A DNA stretch of 64,000 nt from Pelargonium tetragonum (GCA_036897445.1 JAYMTL010000102.1:1-64000); one strand, 5' to 3'; positions 50,190-62,700 are shown, counted from the stretch's first letter. Numbers and translations are program-made. The notes: a model not told the origin generated them from the letters alone.

Positions 50190-50855
50190 TGAGAGCACTA
50201 CAAAATTCTAAATTCCTTCATTTATTACTTGTTAAGTGGTCTATTAAGGATGTTCTAGTTTTAGGCAGGCTTTTAGAGCCGATATTCCCTATAAAAATTT
50301 CCTTGCTTTTTCAGAGGGGCTTACTTATAAGAAAAAATACAACATCCTTGACAGGAAACCTAGAAGAAACGAGGGAACAGGCACTCCTCAGGATAACTAT
50401 TCCTTTCCTCTCAACCTAAATGCCTTTTTTATAACCCGTTTTGTAAGACCTCTTACTATCTATCTTAATAGTGTAACTTCTTTCTTAGAAGCTAGACTCT
50501 CTTACTTATTTTTATAAACACAAACTAAGGGAATACCTACTCCTATAGATAGAGCTGCTAGACCTCTACGAGCCTTCATCGCTTTCTTTGTCTTCTGTAG
50601 CCCTGCTTTGTTACTCTCCATACCTGCACCTTTCTTAAAAACCTATACTTTCAGATTCAGATTAGAACTTTAGATTAGAGTAGTCACCAAGACAGAGAAG
50701 CCCCTTCCCTTCTTAATTACTAAGATTCTAAAACCTTAAGAATTTTTAAGTAAGATTGTAGGATAGAATATTCTCAGAGACCCTAATTTAGTAATATAGC
50801 TACCAGAAAACATGAGCTCAAGTCGCACGGTATACCGTAGAGTCTTTTTTTAGTT
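50190..50855. other. Non-coding stretch beside family 1
   Basis: Continues the C/T-leaning composition of copy b. A 76-codon frame at 50189-50419 has no recognisable motif. TTTGTAAGACCTC near 50438 is a weak match to the family 1 middle-block word TTGTAAAACCTA. Nothing else assignable. Confidence 0.4.
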
Positions 50856-50858
50856 GTA

Positions 50859-50926
50859 TTAGTCTTATTGGTGTTAGTATTCCCCTGTCTTATTAGGGCA
50901 TGCCGCTGGTTCAAGTCCATCCAAGG
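50859..50926 (+). other. tRNA-Asp(GTC)-like remnant
   Basis: TTAGTCTTATTGGTGTTAGTATT parallels the D-arm region of eukaryotic nuclear tRNA-Asp (TAGTGGTTAGTAT). CCCT (50883-50886) pairs with AGGG (50895-50898) around a loop starting GTC, the Asp anticodon. GGTTCAAGTCC at 50908-50918 is a T-loop with four of five T-stem pairs, at a spacing of about 39 bases from GGTG. The anticodon loop is one base too long and no acceptor stem can be drawn, so it is not a working tRNA as written. Confidence 0.4.
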
Positions 50927-50929
50927 TCT

Positions 50930-52550
50930 TGTTTTTAAAATTAGAGTAGCTCGGGTTACCGCTCCGAAAAAGTTTAGATACGCTCCTAATGAGGCTAAAA
51001 TGTTTCCTACTAGTAATCTTACATACACCAGGACGTCTCTCTCTTCTGTTAGCCGAGATATAACTATCCGTGAAATTAGTTGACGTATGAGTAGGTTTTA
51101 ACCTTTCTTACTAGTTATTTTCACGAAACCAAACCCTGAATATGAAAGTGGATTAAGAATGCATAAGTTAATTGGTGGGATCCCTTGCCTCCGTCCGAGG
51201 TTTTCTAGAAAGAGGCACCTGTATACTATACTTCAAATATTCGAAACTCTATTCTTCCTAAAGGCGCTTAGCATTTCTTTAAAACTAACATATGGGTACT
51301 GGGTTACTCTTTTTTTAAGGGGCCCCCTCTTACTTAATAAAAGGGATAAGTGTTATTAAAAGCCAGACAAACTTCTAATAAATACTACAAAAAAGTAAGA
51401 GTTTACAAAAAAAAGTGTACTAGAAAACTCCTGAAGTAGCACAGAAACCATAATAGGGTAGCTTCCGCCTTGTGTAGGTATAATAAAAAGGATCCTGAAA
51501 GAGAGGAATATACTAGTTTAGAGGCCTCTGGCTATAAAATTTTTTTTAAGAAAGTACGAATGTGTAACCTGAGACTTACATGGATCTAGCGTTATAAAAA
51601 AGCATAGGAAGGCTACTTACTTAGCTAAGGATAAAAAGACTCAGTGATAATTTAAAAGAGTATACACCACTTGAATTTTAGAAAATAAATAAAAAGGAAT
51701 TGCTATAAGAGGATTTTCTACCTAGTTAAAAGCTTGAAATAAGGCCCCTATAGGTAAGTTTTACAGATTTACCAAGAAGTTCTCTTCTCCGAAGAACCAA
51801 AGGCAAAGGGTGCAAGGCCCCTATTAATATCAAGGGTTTCTAGAGACATATTTACGAAACCTTTTTTTAGTAAGTTTTTGTATGATAAAGGTAAATCCTT
51901 TGTGAGTCCTTATCTTTCCTAAAACAAAATTCTATAAATGCATATGTAGATTTTGAAATATTTATTTATAGAAGTTCTTGATAAAAAATCTTGTTACACA
52001 TAATATGCGGGGTACCCCTACTTACTAGTAATTGGACTAAATATTTAGTACTACCATAAGCACTTATTTGACTTCGGTTAGCTTGTAAATGGAGACAAAG
52101 TCTTTTGGTATCCTAGTACAACATTCTTTGTAGATGTACGATTGCACAAGATAGGTGTAATTAAATAAAGAGTAGAATTTAACAGTATACTGGATAGAGA
52201 GCTGAATTTTACTTAATTAAATCCGGTATAATATAAGTTACACGAGTAAACGGGATTTTAACTCAACTCAGAATCCTATAAGTATAAGGGCTTCGCACCT
52301 CTCTTACTGATAAGAACATAGAACGGGAGTTATTCTCTTCATAATAAAAGAAAAGGTATGACTGTACTATTATAATACTCTAAGACCTTTTTTCACTTCA
52401 TTTCTGTCTTGTAAAACCTACTAAGCGAGAGCTCAAATCTAGGAAAAACCCTGCTTAAGGACTGCCCTTAAAAAAGAGAGGTTTCTACGCGGATGTCAAA
52501 ATGACTTTTAGTGAACTTCCTAAAAAGAGTAAGAGAATCTCTATAAAAAT
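50930..52550. other. Non-coding stretch
   Basis: No gene candidate. AAGGGGCCCCCTC near 51317 is identical over 13 bases to a site near 40920. CTTGTAAAACCTAC near 52408 matches the family 1 middle-block word a few hundred bases before copy c and may be a detached fragment of it. Confidence 0.45.
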
Positions 52551-52552
52551 TT

Positions 52553-52900
52553 TTAAGGATACCCAGATCCTTAGTTTTATAGACTTTTGACTTTATTCCT
52601 AACCCCAACGCAAGAAGCCCTAACTATACTTCTACACTTCGTTACCTTACCGGGTACCCTCAAGAAAGCCTCTTCTCTCCTGCAAAACCTAGACTCGGGT
52701 TTTTTCTCATTAGTTGAAACTTTTCCTTAATCCTTAAAGCCTATCCAGTAGGGAATGGCTGAGGTATTTTGTCTCCTTTTTACCTATTCACTTTCGAAAG
52801 ATTTACTGAGCGGAAATGACTTTAGCTAGCCTTCTCCTATTCTAAAACAACTTTCTTGTTTATTATTATCCGTAATTTGAAACCTGTAAACTGAGAAACA
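52553..52900 (+). repeat. Family 1 repeat, reference copy (copy c)
   Basis: The most compact copy. Left block: TTAAGGATACCCAGATCC, TTAGTTTTATAGAC, TTTATTCCTAACCCC. Middle block: TGCAAAACCTAGACTCGGG, then CATTAGTTGAAACTTTTCC, TTAATCCTTAAAGCCTATC at 52681-52745. Right block: GGAAATGACTTTAGCTAG, pyrimidine-rich spacer, TATCCGTAATTTG, AAACCTGTAAACTG at 52812-52895. Left and right blocks match copy b, the middle block matches the minus-strand copies at 55.7 and 56.3 kb, and the right block matches copy a. No open frame spans it and no terminal repeats were seen. Confidence 0.7.
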
Positions 52901-55240
52901 CCAACAAGAATGTCACTCTGCTCCTTTATTAGACTAGACTGTAAACCCTTTTTTTATCTTCTTTACTGCCCTACGAATTAAAAAAGAGTTAAACTTCCCT
53001 ATTTGTACTACTAAACTTATGCCTACCTTTCATGCCTTTCGTAGGAAATAGACCTTATATTCTTTGTTATTCTTACCCGGATCCAGATTGGGATAAAAAA
53101 GCTTAAGTTTAAAACTCTATCTATACCTCCATTATTTTTTTATTTTGAAATTAGCTAAGATTTTAACACGCTCGAGCTCAAACTGCCCTGTTAATCAGGG
53201 ACCCGCTTTCCTCCAAACTATCTTACCCACTAGATATGGGGACTTTTCGACCTTCTTTTTTTAAGTTAAGTGATTCTAAACAAGAGTTTTGCTAATAAAA
53301 CACTTTTACACATTTTCTAAACCTGTATTCGCCTGCCAAATTCCTAGGATTCTAATTCTAGCAGAAGAGGAAATAATATCTAGGGCTCCCCTTTAGCAGT
53401 ATAGGCTGCTCTTGATTCCTAACTCACTTAGGAAAATGCTTTTATGAAGAAATTCTAACTTGTGCTTGGACCGAGAAGAAAATTAATGGATATCTTTTTG
53501 TTTCATATATATACATGTATAGTAAGAATGTCGTTTCTATTCTACCTTTACTTGCTTGACTAGTAACCGTGGCCCTTAAGTGTGGCATCATCAGGATACA
53601 GCCTGGCATACATCTTTATAGCTAAGGAATCTCCTATTTATAGTCATTTATGAATTATATAGGATCCGAAATCCACTTCCTGTAATATAAGCCCTTACTG
53701 GGAGCTCTTTTAAAATACTGGGGTAAACATAAAAGATAGATCGCAATAAATTGAAATATAACCTAGTTTCGTAAACCTTATCCGTCCGGGGATTGCCTAG
53801 GCTTTGAATTCTTTCATATTTAAGTCATCGTAAAAGTCAAAATAAGGAGTCTTTTTCATAGTTATGTCCGACTCAACGAGCTTTAGGAGTCACTTTCCTT
53901 GCCAATAATAAAGGCTTCCGTTAGAAAAAACTTAATCACCAACAGAGTGACTCAGGAATAAAAGCAAGCTTTAATAAAAACATAAGAAAAGAATTTCTAA
54001 GCTTCCTATGAATTCTTTGAAAGAGTTTTACTTGTGTACTTTTCGTCTGGGAGTTTTTTTAGAATTTTTTAGTTTAAGAGGCTCTAATAGCTCGGTTTCG
54101 GTTCCTCAGTTTTTTTGCGAGACTAAATGGATTTCCTTCATTTTATTATAGGTATTCCACTAAAAAAAAGTTTTTTGGTTATCTTCTTATTAGGAATCTT
54201 GAGTAAAGAATATAGTTTAGATTAAGTTGAGTACAAGTAGATGAGTAAAGGAGGGATTCCCTTTTGTTAGTTTACATTTGGTACAAGTTCTTGGGAAAAC
54301 TTAGTCCTATAGGCGAGGGCTTTAAGTGGATATTCTGCTGATATAGAGTGGGTTTTTCAGAGAACTCTATTCGCCAGGAATTTTATATAACTAAGGCACA
54401 ACGGGGTTCCTATTTCGTATATTTGTATTAAAAAAGGGATGCTCGGGAATAAAAGAATTTCTACTAAGATAATAAAGGGTAATTCGTTTCCGGTAAAGAC
54501 AAGTTAGAAAACAAGTATCTAAATTCTTTTTTCGGAATGATGAAAAAGCCTTTATAAAGAGCGGCTAGGTAGCGGGCTATTCGATCCGTTTTTTACTACG
54601 GCTAGAATTTAACAAGCCCCTTATTTCAAAAGTAGAGTGGAGCTGCGTTTCTTTTTAGGAAGTTCTGCCTTAAAAAGGGGGCCGTTAGAAAAGTCTATAA
54701 AAAAGGAGGGACCTTCCGCCTTCGAATAGCAAGGAATTTCTAACTTTTAAAGCATCCTAATTTTTTCTTTTATTTAACTTTAAGGGATCAGTAAACACAA
54801 CGAAGCCCCTTGTGCCGAGGGCTAAACTAGTGATAAAGGGAAAGGATTTATATTAACTTGGTGTTTGCTTTACTCCGTTATCCTTTTTGAAAACTATTTA
54901 CTTAAATGAAAATGCCTTATAAATTATAAAGAAAGAGCGGGTCTATAAAATGAGAAATATTAACTAAAAAGGGGTTTTTTGCTTCCTAACCTTAATCTGT
55001 ACAAGTCTTAAAAGGAAAACGTCCCTAATCCCTAACTACTAAAGGAGGAATTCCAATTAGAAAAACCCAGTAAATATAGACTCTAAAAGCCCCTTTGGTA
55101 GGCCTATAATAGACTCCTAAACTATACATAAATGACATTGTAGAAAAAAAGAACTTAGGCATTGTTTGGGTGGATTCACTTTAACTTTTTTGAGTCTTTC
55201 TTTTTGATGTAAAATAGTCTTATTCCTGAAGTTTTAGTAA
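52900..55240. other. Non-coding stretch
   Basis: The first 500 bases keep the C/T-leaning composition of family 1; beyond that the text is mixed. No frame with a recognisable motif, no RNA gene and no further repeat partner found by eye. Confidence 0.45.
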
Positions 55241-55695
55241 GTATATACTAAGTTGTTTTTTATGTTCCTTTTCTAGGTTTTCATTTCAATTTCGGATAAT
55301 ATAATAATAGTAATTTGGGTTGGGGAAAAGAATGAAAATTAGTTAGTAGAGAATCTAGTTTCCAAGTGGGTTCATTAATAGACCTTTACTGGATATAGGA
55401 TATATGGAAAGCTCTTTAATTCCTTAGGTTTTTTTACAGGGATTCCCCTAATATTAATAGAGTACAAAGACTTGGAGAGTTATACATATGGGTATCAAGA
55501 AACGGGGTATTCTGGATCAGAGTATGAAGCAGGGGGTACGCGAGTTTAGCTACAAGGAAGTAGTAAGGAGTTTCTTATTTGTCAAGTCTTTCTCATAGAG
55601 GTTGCTTAACTAGACAGGAAGTGTAAGAAGATAAGTCTAGCTCTCAAGAAGGGTATGCATAAGTGAAGTCCATAAGAAATAAATAAAGTATAGTT

Positions 55696-55754
55696 GATAG
55701 GCTCTAAGAGTTCGAGTTTCAACTAATGGGATAGAACTGGGTCTAGTTTTACAA
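55696..55754 (-). repeat. Family 1 middle block (copy d)
   Basis: On the minus strand: TTGTAAAACTAGACCC, then CCCATTAGTTGAAACTC, then CTTAGAGCCTATC. Copy c has TGCAAAACCTAGACTC, CTCATTAGTTGAAACTT, CTTAAAGCCTATC with nearly the same spacing. This is one of the clearest alignments in the window. Confidence 0.7.
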
Positions 55755-56249
55755 TAGAGAATGAAAAGGCAAAGTCCAGAAGTCCCTTTTGAGTCCTATA
55801 GGATTTTTAGCAGGTAATAATAGGTAAGTAGAAGGGGCATTCATAAATTCATAAGCAAAGAGTTCCTATAAATTTCTAGGAAGAGTTTACTTTTGTTAGT
55901 TTGTACTTATGTGGGGCTAAACCTGGGTCTTTTTTAAAGACTGGAAATGAAAAGTCTAATTAGGAGTTTGCTTATAGGAACCCCGAAAAAAGAGAATTTT
56001 GGTTTAGTATGGATTTGTTATCCTGGACTTTTTTAACTATTTATTGAATTGAGACTTGTTGGATCTGCAAAAGTTGTGATAGGGAAGAGAGAATTTACTT
56101 TTTCTTTCTTAGAATCTTTTTTTAGTTATAAAGTAAAGAAGTCTAAAAAAGGGCTAAAGCTAGGAATTCCATTTCTTAAGGTTGTTAAGAGGCTCGTTCT
56201 CTAGACAAGTTTTTTAAGTCCACTAAAATGTAAATGAATCTAGCTGCTT

Positions 56250-56313
56250 GAGAGGCCTGATTAAGGAGAAGTTTCGACTAATAAGATAGAATAGACCCAA
56301 GTCCTAGTTTATA
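56250..56313 (-). repeat. Family 1 middle block (copy e)
   Basis: On the minus strand: TATAAACTAGGACTTGGG, then CTTATTAGTCGAAACTTC, then TCCTTAATCAGGCCTCTC. It shares TCCTTAATC with copy c, which copy d lacks, and shares the longer flanking CTTCTTATAAACTAG / ATTCTATC context with copy d. The three copies are therefore roughly equidistant rather than recent duplicates. Confidence 0.65.
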
Positions 56314-56739
56314 AGAAGAATGAGTTTTAAAGTTTAAGGTAAGGATTCCTTTTTAGACAAGTTTCCTGAGAGTCTTTAAATCTTTCAGAAAAAGGGGTAG
56401 TATCAATAGACTTTTTTCAATGAATTATAGTATCGCGATCCGGAAGATATTTTATTTTACTTGCTGCAATGTCTCGGCTTTCAAAACAACTCAAAAAGGA
56501 TGAGTCTCGAGACTTGGGAAATGTAAAAGAGTAAGGTAATGAAATTAAGATTTCGAAGAAAGAGAGTCTAGCTCCAGGTCTGAAACAAGGTATTCTGCAG
56601 GATAAGGCGAAGAGTTTCGTAACCAGCTTGATCAAGCTTTCTCGTCTAAAAGACTAGGTTATTTTATTGGAATTTTTTGGAGGGGTTCTAAACCAGGTTA
56701 CTCTTTAAAGACAGGAAATATTGGAGCTTAGCTTTTTTA

Positions 56740-59700
56740 TTTTATAGTAACTTAAAGTAAAAAAAATACATAAAAAGTCTCGAATAAGGAAGGGGCAGGT
56801 TTTTTTACCTAAATATAGTTCTTGGTTTTAGATACAGGAATTTCTTTGTTTGGTTTATCTTACTTAAGGGGATTAGAACCCTTGTATTTGTATTTTCTTT
56901 GTAGCCTATAAATTTGTACTGGTTATCCTAGGAATTTCGTACAGAGGCGGGTAATTTTAATAAATACAGGAAATCAAACCTATAAATTGAGGACCCCCTT
57001 TTGTTTTGACCCAAGACTTCCGCATTAACTTTATTCTCAAATAGGCACTAAAAAGTAAGCTCCAAACTAAGGATTCTGTAGGAAATAAAATGGAATTTGA
57101 TTGACAGAGTCTTGTAAACTTCTAGGGGTCCGGTTTAATTAATCTAGACTTTCAAAACCCCTTGGAGAAAGCGTAGGTAATTCCAAACTCTGTAGTCTAT
57201 AGAAAAAACTCTAAAAAAGAACCTAAAAACCGGAGGGCCTTGATTTCCAAAGTTCATCAAACAGATAAATTAAAAAAAGTAACACTTTCTTGTGAAGCTT
57301 TGTCGAGACTTTAAAAATCATCCTTTGAGCACAAGGTTTATTAGTTAGCGGTTGACCTCATGAACCTGTTAAAAAGAATTTACTTAATGAAGTAGCAGCC
57401 AAAACTCCAAAATATAGGGGAACTTACTTCTTCATGTCTCCAAATAAAAGGAAACTCTAATAGCCTAACAACTCTATATTGTTTTTCTTGAGAAGCGCCC
57501 ACTTATATATTCATTCTGAACCTAGGATCTTTTCAGTACCCCTTAGTTAATCCCCGAAAAGCACATCCTAGAAAAACTGACTGGGGACTGCTTAAGAGGA
57601 TGTTCCAGGATATTTTTGAGACCCCTTTATCGAAGCGCAGAGTTACTAGAGCCCTTTATTAATATTAAAGAAACTACAGGATCGGGAAATTAAGAGATAC
57701 GAGTCAAAACTTTTAATTGGATACTTGAGACTTATAAGGCAGTTGAAAAAACTCTTTCAAAAGAACTGTCCGTTTATTTATCTTAGGCGAATAGCGGCTT
57801 TCTAGTTCTAGTCTTAGAACCGAGCTCGGTCTAATAACAAAAAAGTCTCCCGACAAGCACGACTGTGGCTATTTAACTATCTTTGTTTTTTTAGAGAAGT
57901 GCTCAATCCCTACACAGGTTTTTTACCCCTATCTCTAGTAAAAGTCCCAACTAAAAGGATAAACTAAGAAATCTCCTGAAGTCAATCTCTTACGTTAGGA
58001 AAGCCCATAATATCGAGCAATAAGTCCGTAAAAAGCTTCTTCTGTACTCAAAAAATTCTATTACCATAAAACTGAGCCGGGATTAAAGTATCCTCAGAAA
58101 AGGAGTACAAAGTTACTCGCTTTTCTTGCGCCAATGTAAAATGCTTTAGGAAAAGACTGCCGCCGAGATTCCCTTGAGGGGCTTTACCTTCAACCCTTTT
58201 AATAATTATGTACTTTGAATGTAACAGAGAAACATGCGTGGATCTTTATCCTTTTTTGGCAGAGAGCTCTTTTTAATAAAAGCAACCCCATTTTCCTAAA
58301 AAAAATGACAGGATGCTTAATAAAATAATAAGACTTGGTTCCGAGAAACCTAACTTCTCGCTACTAAAAAAGGGTCTGAAAGCTGTATCTAAAATTGAAA
58401 GAACCCCTTGTACACACTGTGATAAAAAAAAGTAAATTAGAAAGATTCTCTGCTATGAGTATACTATTGAGTAAACAAGAAGTTCTTATAGAAGTTCTAA
58501 GAAATTCGTTATAAAAACAAAAGGGAATCTAACCCCCATTCCAGAATAAGAATATTTCTTCAAATTAATCTGCATTTTACGAAAGAAAAAGCAGTGAATT
58601 ATTATTTAGCTATGGTATGGGGGAAAATCTAACGGAAAAGGGCAGTACTCCAAAGCGCGAAGCAAATACTTTGTATACCTTTCACAGTAAGAGTCAATTT
58701 CAGATTTCCAACTACTTTTGTTTTGTTTATAGCACAAAGATAAGGTCTTTAGAAGAACCTTCAATGTTAGACTATTTTCAAGCTAGAGTAAACAAACTCT
58801 ACTAAGAACTCTTATCGAGAAGCTGCTGAGTTTTAGCCGAACTCAAGATTCTTCATGACCACATATTTAACCATTTACTCAAATTCTTTAACTGGCAGTA
58901 AAAAGGATTTGCGTCTCCATTCCGCTAAGCGTCTAAAGATTGGTATAAATCTGTTACTTGGGTATGATATTTTTCTACTATTTTTTTAGATTCATTGATC
59001 AACATTTTAGTTTGATAATGAAATATTTATTTAGTTTTTATACCCCTCCAAAAAATCTTACCTTGTATACTAGTGCCTCATTCAACATTTATGAACTCAA
59101 CTTGGAATCCTATATTTTCTTTCTTGTACAAATCTCGAGAACGGAATTTTAAAATAGACTTCTATTTACATATATAATTTTCAAGAGTCTTCTAACTAAA
59201 AAAACCTAAAAGAGAGCTCTATAAGCACTTGAGGTGAGTCTAATCTGTTAAAAAGTAGTAGATTTGTAAAGAAGACTAGATCAAAGACAAGCGCTACAAA
59301 GTATAAGTTTGAATTTTTCTCAAATTATAACAAAGCTTCCTTTATACTTTAAAAGGAATTCTTAAATCGCAGAGTCGAAAGGGTAGGATACTCATGCTGA
59401 AAATAACTCGGACTTGTTCCAAAAAGTTTCAATCTTATAGAGTCAACCGCCCAAAATCTACTAAACTAGAAGCTGCAACATCGATTCTTAAATATAGTAA
59501 GAAAATCTATCTAGAAACTTTGTCTCAAGATCCCCTTTTCAGAATCGGGTTTAACTTCTTTTTTTGCCCCACTTACTTAAAGTGTTTCTTAGAAACTCAT
59601 ATTAAGAACAAAGGTATTCTTACTTATTCCACTCTTTTTATATTGTAATAGACTTCTAATTCTTCGGGTGTACAAAACCTCCAAAATACTTAATTTATAA

Positions 59701-62700
59701 TACAAGCTTTGTATTCTATCCTTTGTTACAACCACGTGCTGGCTAGAGCCTTTTGTCAAATATATAGTACTAATAAAGTATCCTATTACAGTTATAAGGC
59801 ACATATCTATAAAAGTTACCTATGGAATTCTATAACTAAAGTCCAGCTTTAAGGAGTTCTACCTGTATCATAGTAAAAAATTTTGCTAGTCAATTTTATT
59901 AACAACCCGTTAAGAATACTCTTAGACTTCTTTTTACTTTTTTGCGGCCTGTCTCAAGAAAGGGGTCCCATTAGTAGGGACCCTGCCAAATTCTTTTTTA
60001 TTTTATCTCGATTGCGTAGGTTTTTTTTAATTGCGTTGGGATATAGATTTATAGTTAAGCTAGAGTGGGCTCCTTAGTTTAGTTCATAGTATTTGATAGA
60101 TTCACTATTTTAGGTTGGTAAAAAGTGAAGGTCTACTCTTGTCTCTGTATTCTGATTCCTCCGGGGGCGCCCAGGTCTTTTTTATAATCTTCTAACTTAT
60201 TGTAACCAAAATTCGAACTATACCCGTAATACTTGATTTTCTTTATTCCCTTAAATTCTTGAAAGCCCTATTCTTCTCATTTCATTCCGGACACCCATAA
60301 TGAAATATGGAACAAATGAAATTTGATATAATTAAGGGAGGCTTTGGAAGTCTTTATATTGTACCAAACTCCTTACTTAGTATAACACGAGACTCTTAAA
60401 ATCAAAAAGCCTTTTTTTGAGCGCAACCCCTTTTAGTTAGAGCTACACGGAACAGGGAAGGGGCGGGCTTAATAAGCTAGCGGTCCTTTTAAAACCTTAT
60501 GGCATGGAATTCCCTTTGTGCTCCTACTCTAGAACCCCTTAGAACTCATACTCTTCCCTATTAAACTAAAAAAGGATTTGCTTAAGTTAGTTTAGACAAG
60601 AGTTCTAAATTATTAGTATAGGAAAGTCCTTCCCTTCCAGATTTTATGCTGTGTTAGTAATTTTTATAAGTTATTAAGGAGAGTTCCTCTTTGTATATTT
60701 AGGAGCAAGTCAAATCCTTCCTGGAGTCTTAAAATAGACTAAGGGGTAAAATAATAGGGTTCAACGTAGTACAGAGTCTCTTTCCTTTTTGTGATACTCA
60801 AATGGATAAGGCGTATACTATAAGTTCGCAAGGACATGGGATCCAAAAAGGCAGTTAGTAAAATACCTCAAGTCAGAGTAGATTGAAAAGAACTTCTCAA
60901 ATCCCAGCAAATCTTACGACACTCCACAAGAAGCCCAAAACCTAGTGTAAAGCGGGAGCGCAGAACTTAAGAAAATCTTTAGTTTTACTAAATAGAATAT
61001 GTAATCCCTACTAGAAAAGTAGGAAAGATTTTGCTCTAGTAATGCATCCTTTTACTAATAAGTAGACTTATACCCAAGAATTCCCTGTATTTCAAGTTCT
61101 GCACTACAGCAAAAAGTCCCCTCGTCTTTACCTTTACTAAGCTACAACAGGACTCTCAGTATCCACTATTTATTAAATCCCGGCAGTATGATGCCTTTAC
61201 TCCATTAGTTCTTAAACCCGCTGTTCCAGGCAAATTGCTTAGCAAAAGGGTCTTCTCCGAATTCAATTAAGTTTTATACAAATTCTGGAAGTCTAAAAAT
61301 TTTACTCGAGTGTAGAAAATTTTTAACTGTAGAGGAGGGACCCAGAAGAAACCTCTCGAAGCTTTGGGCGAGGTGCTTCATTCCTGAATAACTTTCAAGA
61401 CAAGTTTATAGCTTTAATTCAAGCGGTTATTCTCAGTGCAGTACAGGAGTTAGAAACTACTTAACGTTTTGTATTCTTTTTCCGCGGAGTATTTCGATAC
61501 ATAGGATATCCTTTTAATGGGGCGCTGAGTGAACCCACGCTTCCTGCTGTGAATTAATGTAATCTAAGATTAACCAAACCTCCTGGATTAGCACTTAACT
61601 TAAGTAGAAGCTCTTAGGAACTAGGTAAGAAAGAAAATTTAGCTCATTTTTGCTCTATACACAGGCTCAGAATCTATACTATTCAGAGAAAAACCACGGG
61701 CTTTAGCCTGGAGAAAGAGTCTTTATTAAGTTAGCAAAATCTTAACTTATTCCTACTATTCCATTAGGCACACTTTTCAACTCTTATTAGATCTTTATTT
61801 ATTTCGATGTTTCTAAAATTAAATAGAAAAAGGTATAACCACAATAAGTTTGGTAGAGCACTGACAACCCTAAGTTATATTACAAAGCACCAGGCCCTTC
61901 TTGAAGTTTGAGAAATACAGATGCAAAGTTTACACCTCTTTGTTAGCGGAATCTTTGTTTCTAAATGCCTTCTGGACCAATCCGAAAGCAGGGTACTTTT
62001 TTCTTTACTTATTTACTTTTAACTTAATCTTCTTTTAAAAACTAAAATATTTATTAACTTTATTAGAAAACGGGTTGCCCTTAGCTTTAAACTCCTAAAT
62101 AATCTGGAGAAATCCTGTAAACAAAGTAACACAAAAGCAACCCTTAATTTATAGCCAAGGAGCCACTTCTTCTTAACTGAGTACTCTTAATCTTAAAAAT
62201 TTCTTGTATTCCCTAGCTACTAAGTGATACAATTTTACAAAAAAAACTGTAACTAATAGTAAAACTTCCCTGACTCCGTTATTTTAGATAAGATAAAAAG
62301 GAATCCAAGCTACTTTAATAAACTGAAAAGCGCTTAAACTCTCCTCATAAACAGAATCCCAAATAAATGAGTCCAGACCTTGTTTACTGCACAGAAATGA
62401 ATCTCCCGTTAAACTTAGGAAACCAAAAACGAAAGGGAAGACTCCTAAGAGGATCCTTTTTGGACAACCAGACACCGTAAATTCTGGAATACTTGACTAC
62501 ACTAGATAAGGGTGAAATTACTTAATGAAAGGTCTTTTTTTAAGAGCTTTATTATTATTAGTAAATGGGAGAGTTGTGTTCTGAATTTATACTTGATTTA
62601 GGAGAAACTATTCCAAATTCGAAAAAAAAAGTTGAGTTAGTACTTCTTTTCAGGAATTCCAGGTTACGTTACACTCTTACAAGGACTCAATATCGATGAG

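Larger units (their letters stand above)
55240..56740 (-). repeat. G-skewed block holding two or more minus-strand family 1 copies
   Basis: The plus strand is rich in G and poor in C (15 G to 4 C in 55321-55380), the mirror of the C-rich family 1 strand. The middle block of family 1 occurs here twice in minus orientation, 555 bases apart (55696-55754 and 56250-56313). A second pair, GGGGCTAAACCTGGG...TTTAAAGACTGGAAAT at 55913-55950 and GGGGTTCTAAACCAGG...TTTAAAGACAGGAAAT at 56682-56720, is about 770 bases apart. The unequal offsets suggest tandem duplication followed by indels. Confidence 0.55.

Noticed and set aside
61848-61875. TTTGGTAGAGCACTGACAACCC as a tRNA D-arm
   Set aside because: No T-arm at the needed distance and no acceptor pairing; a D-arm-like word alone is not enough.
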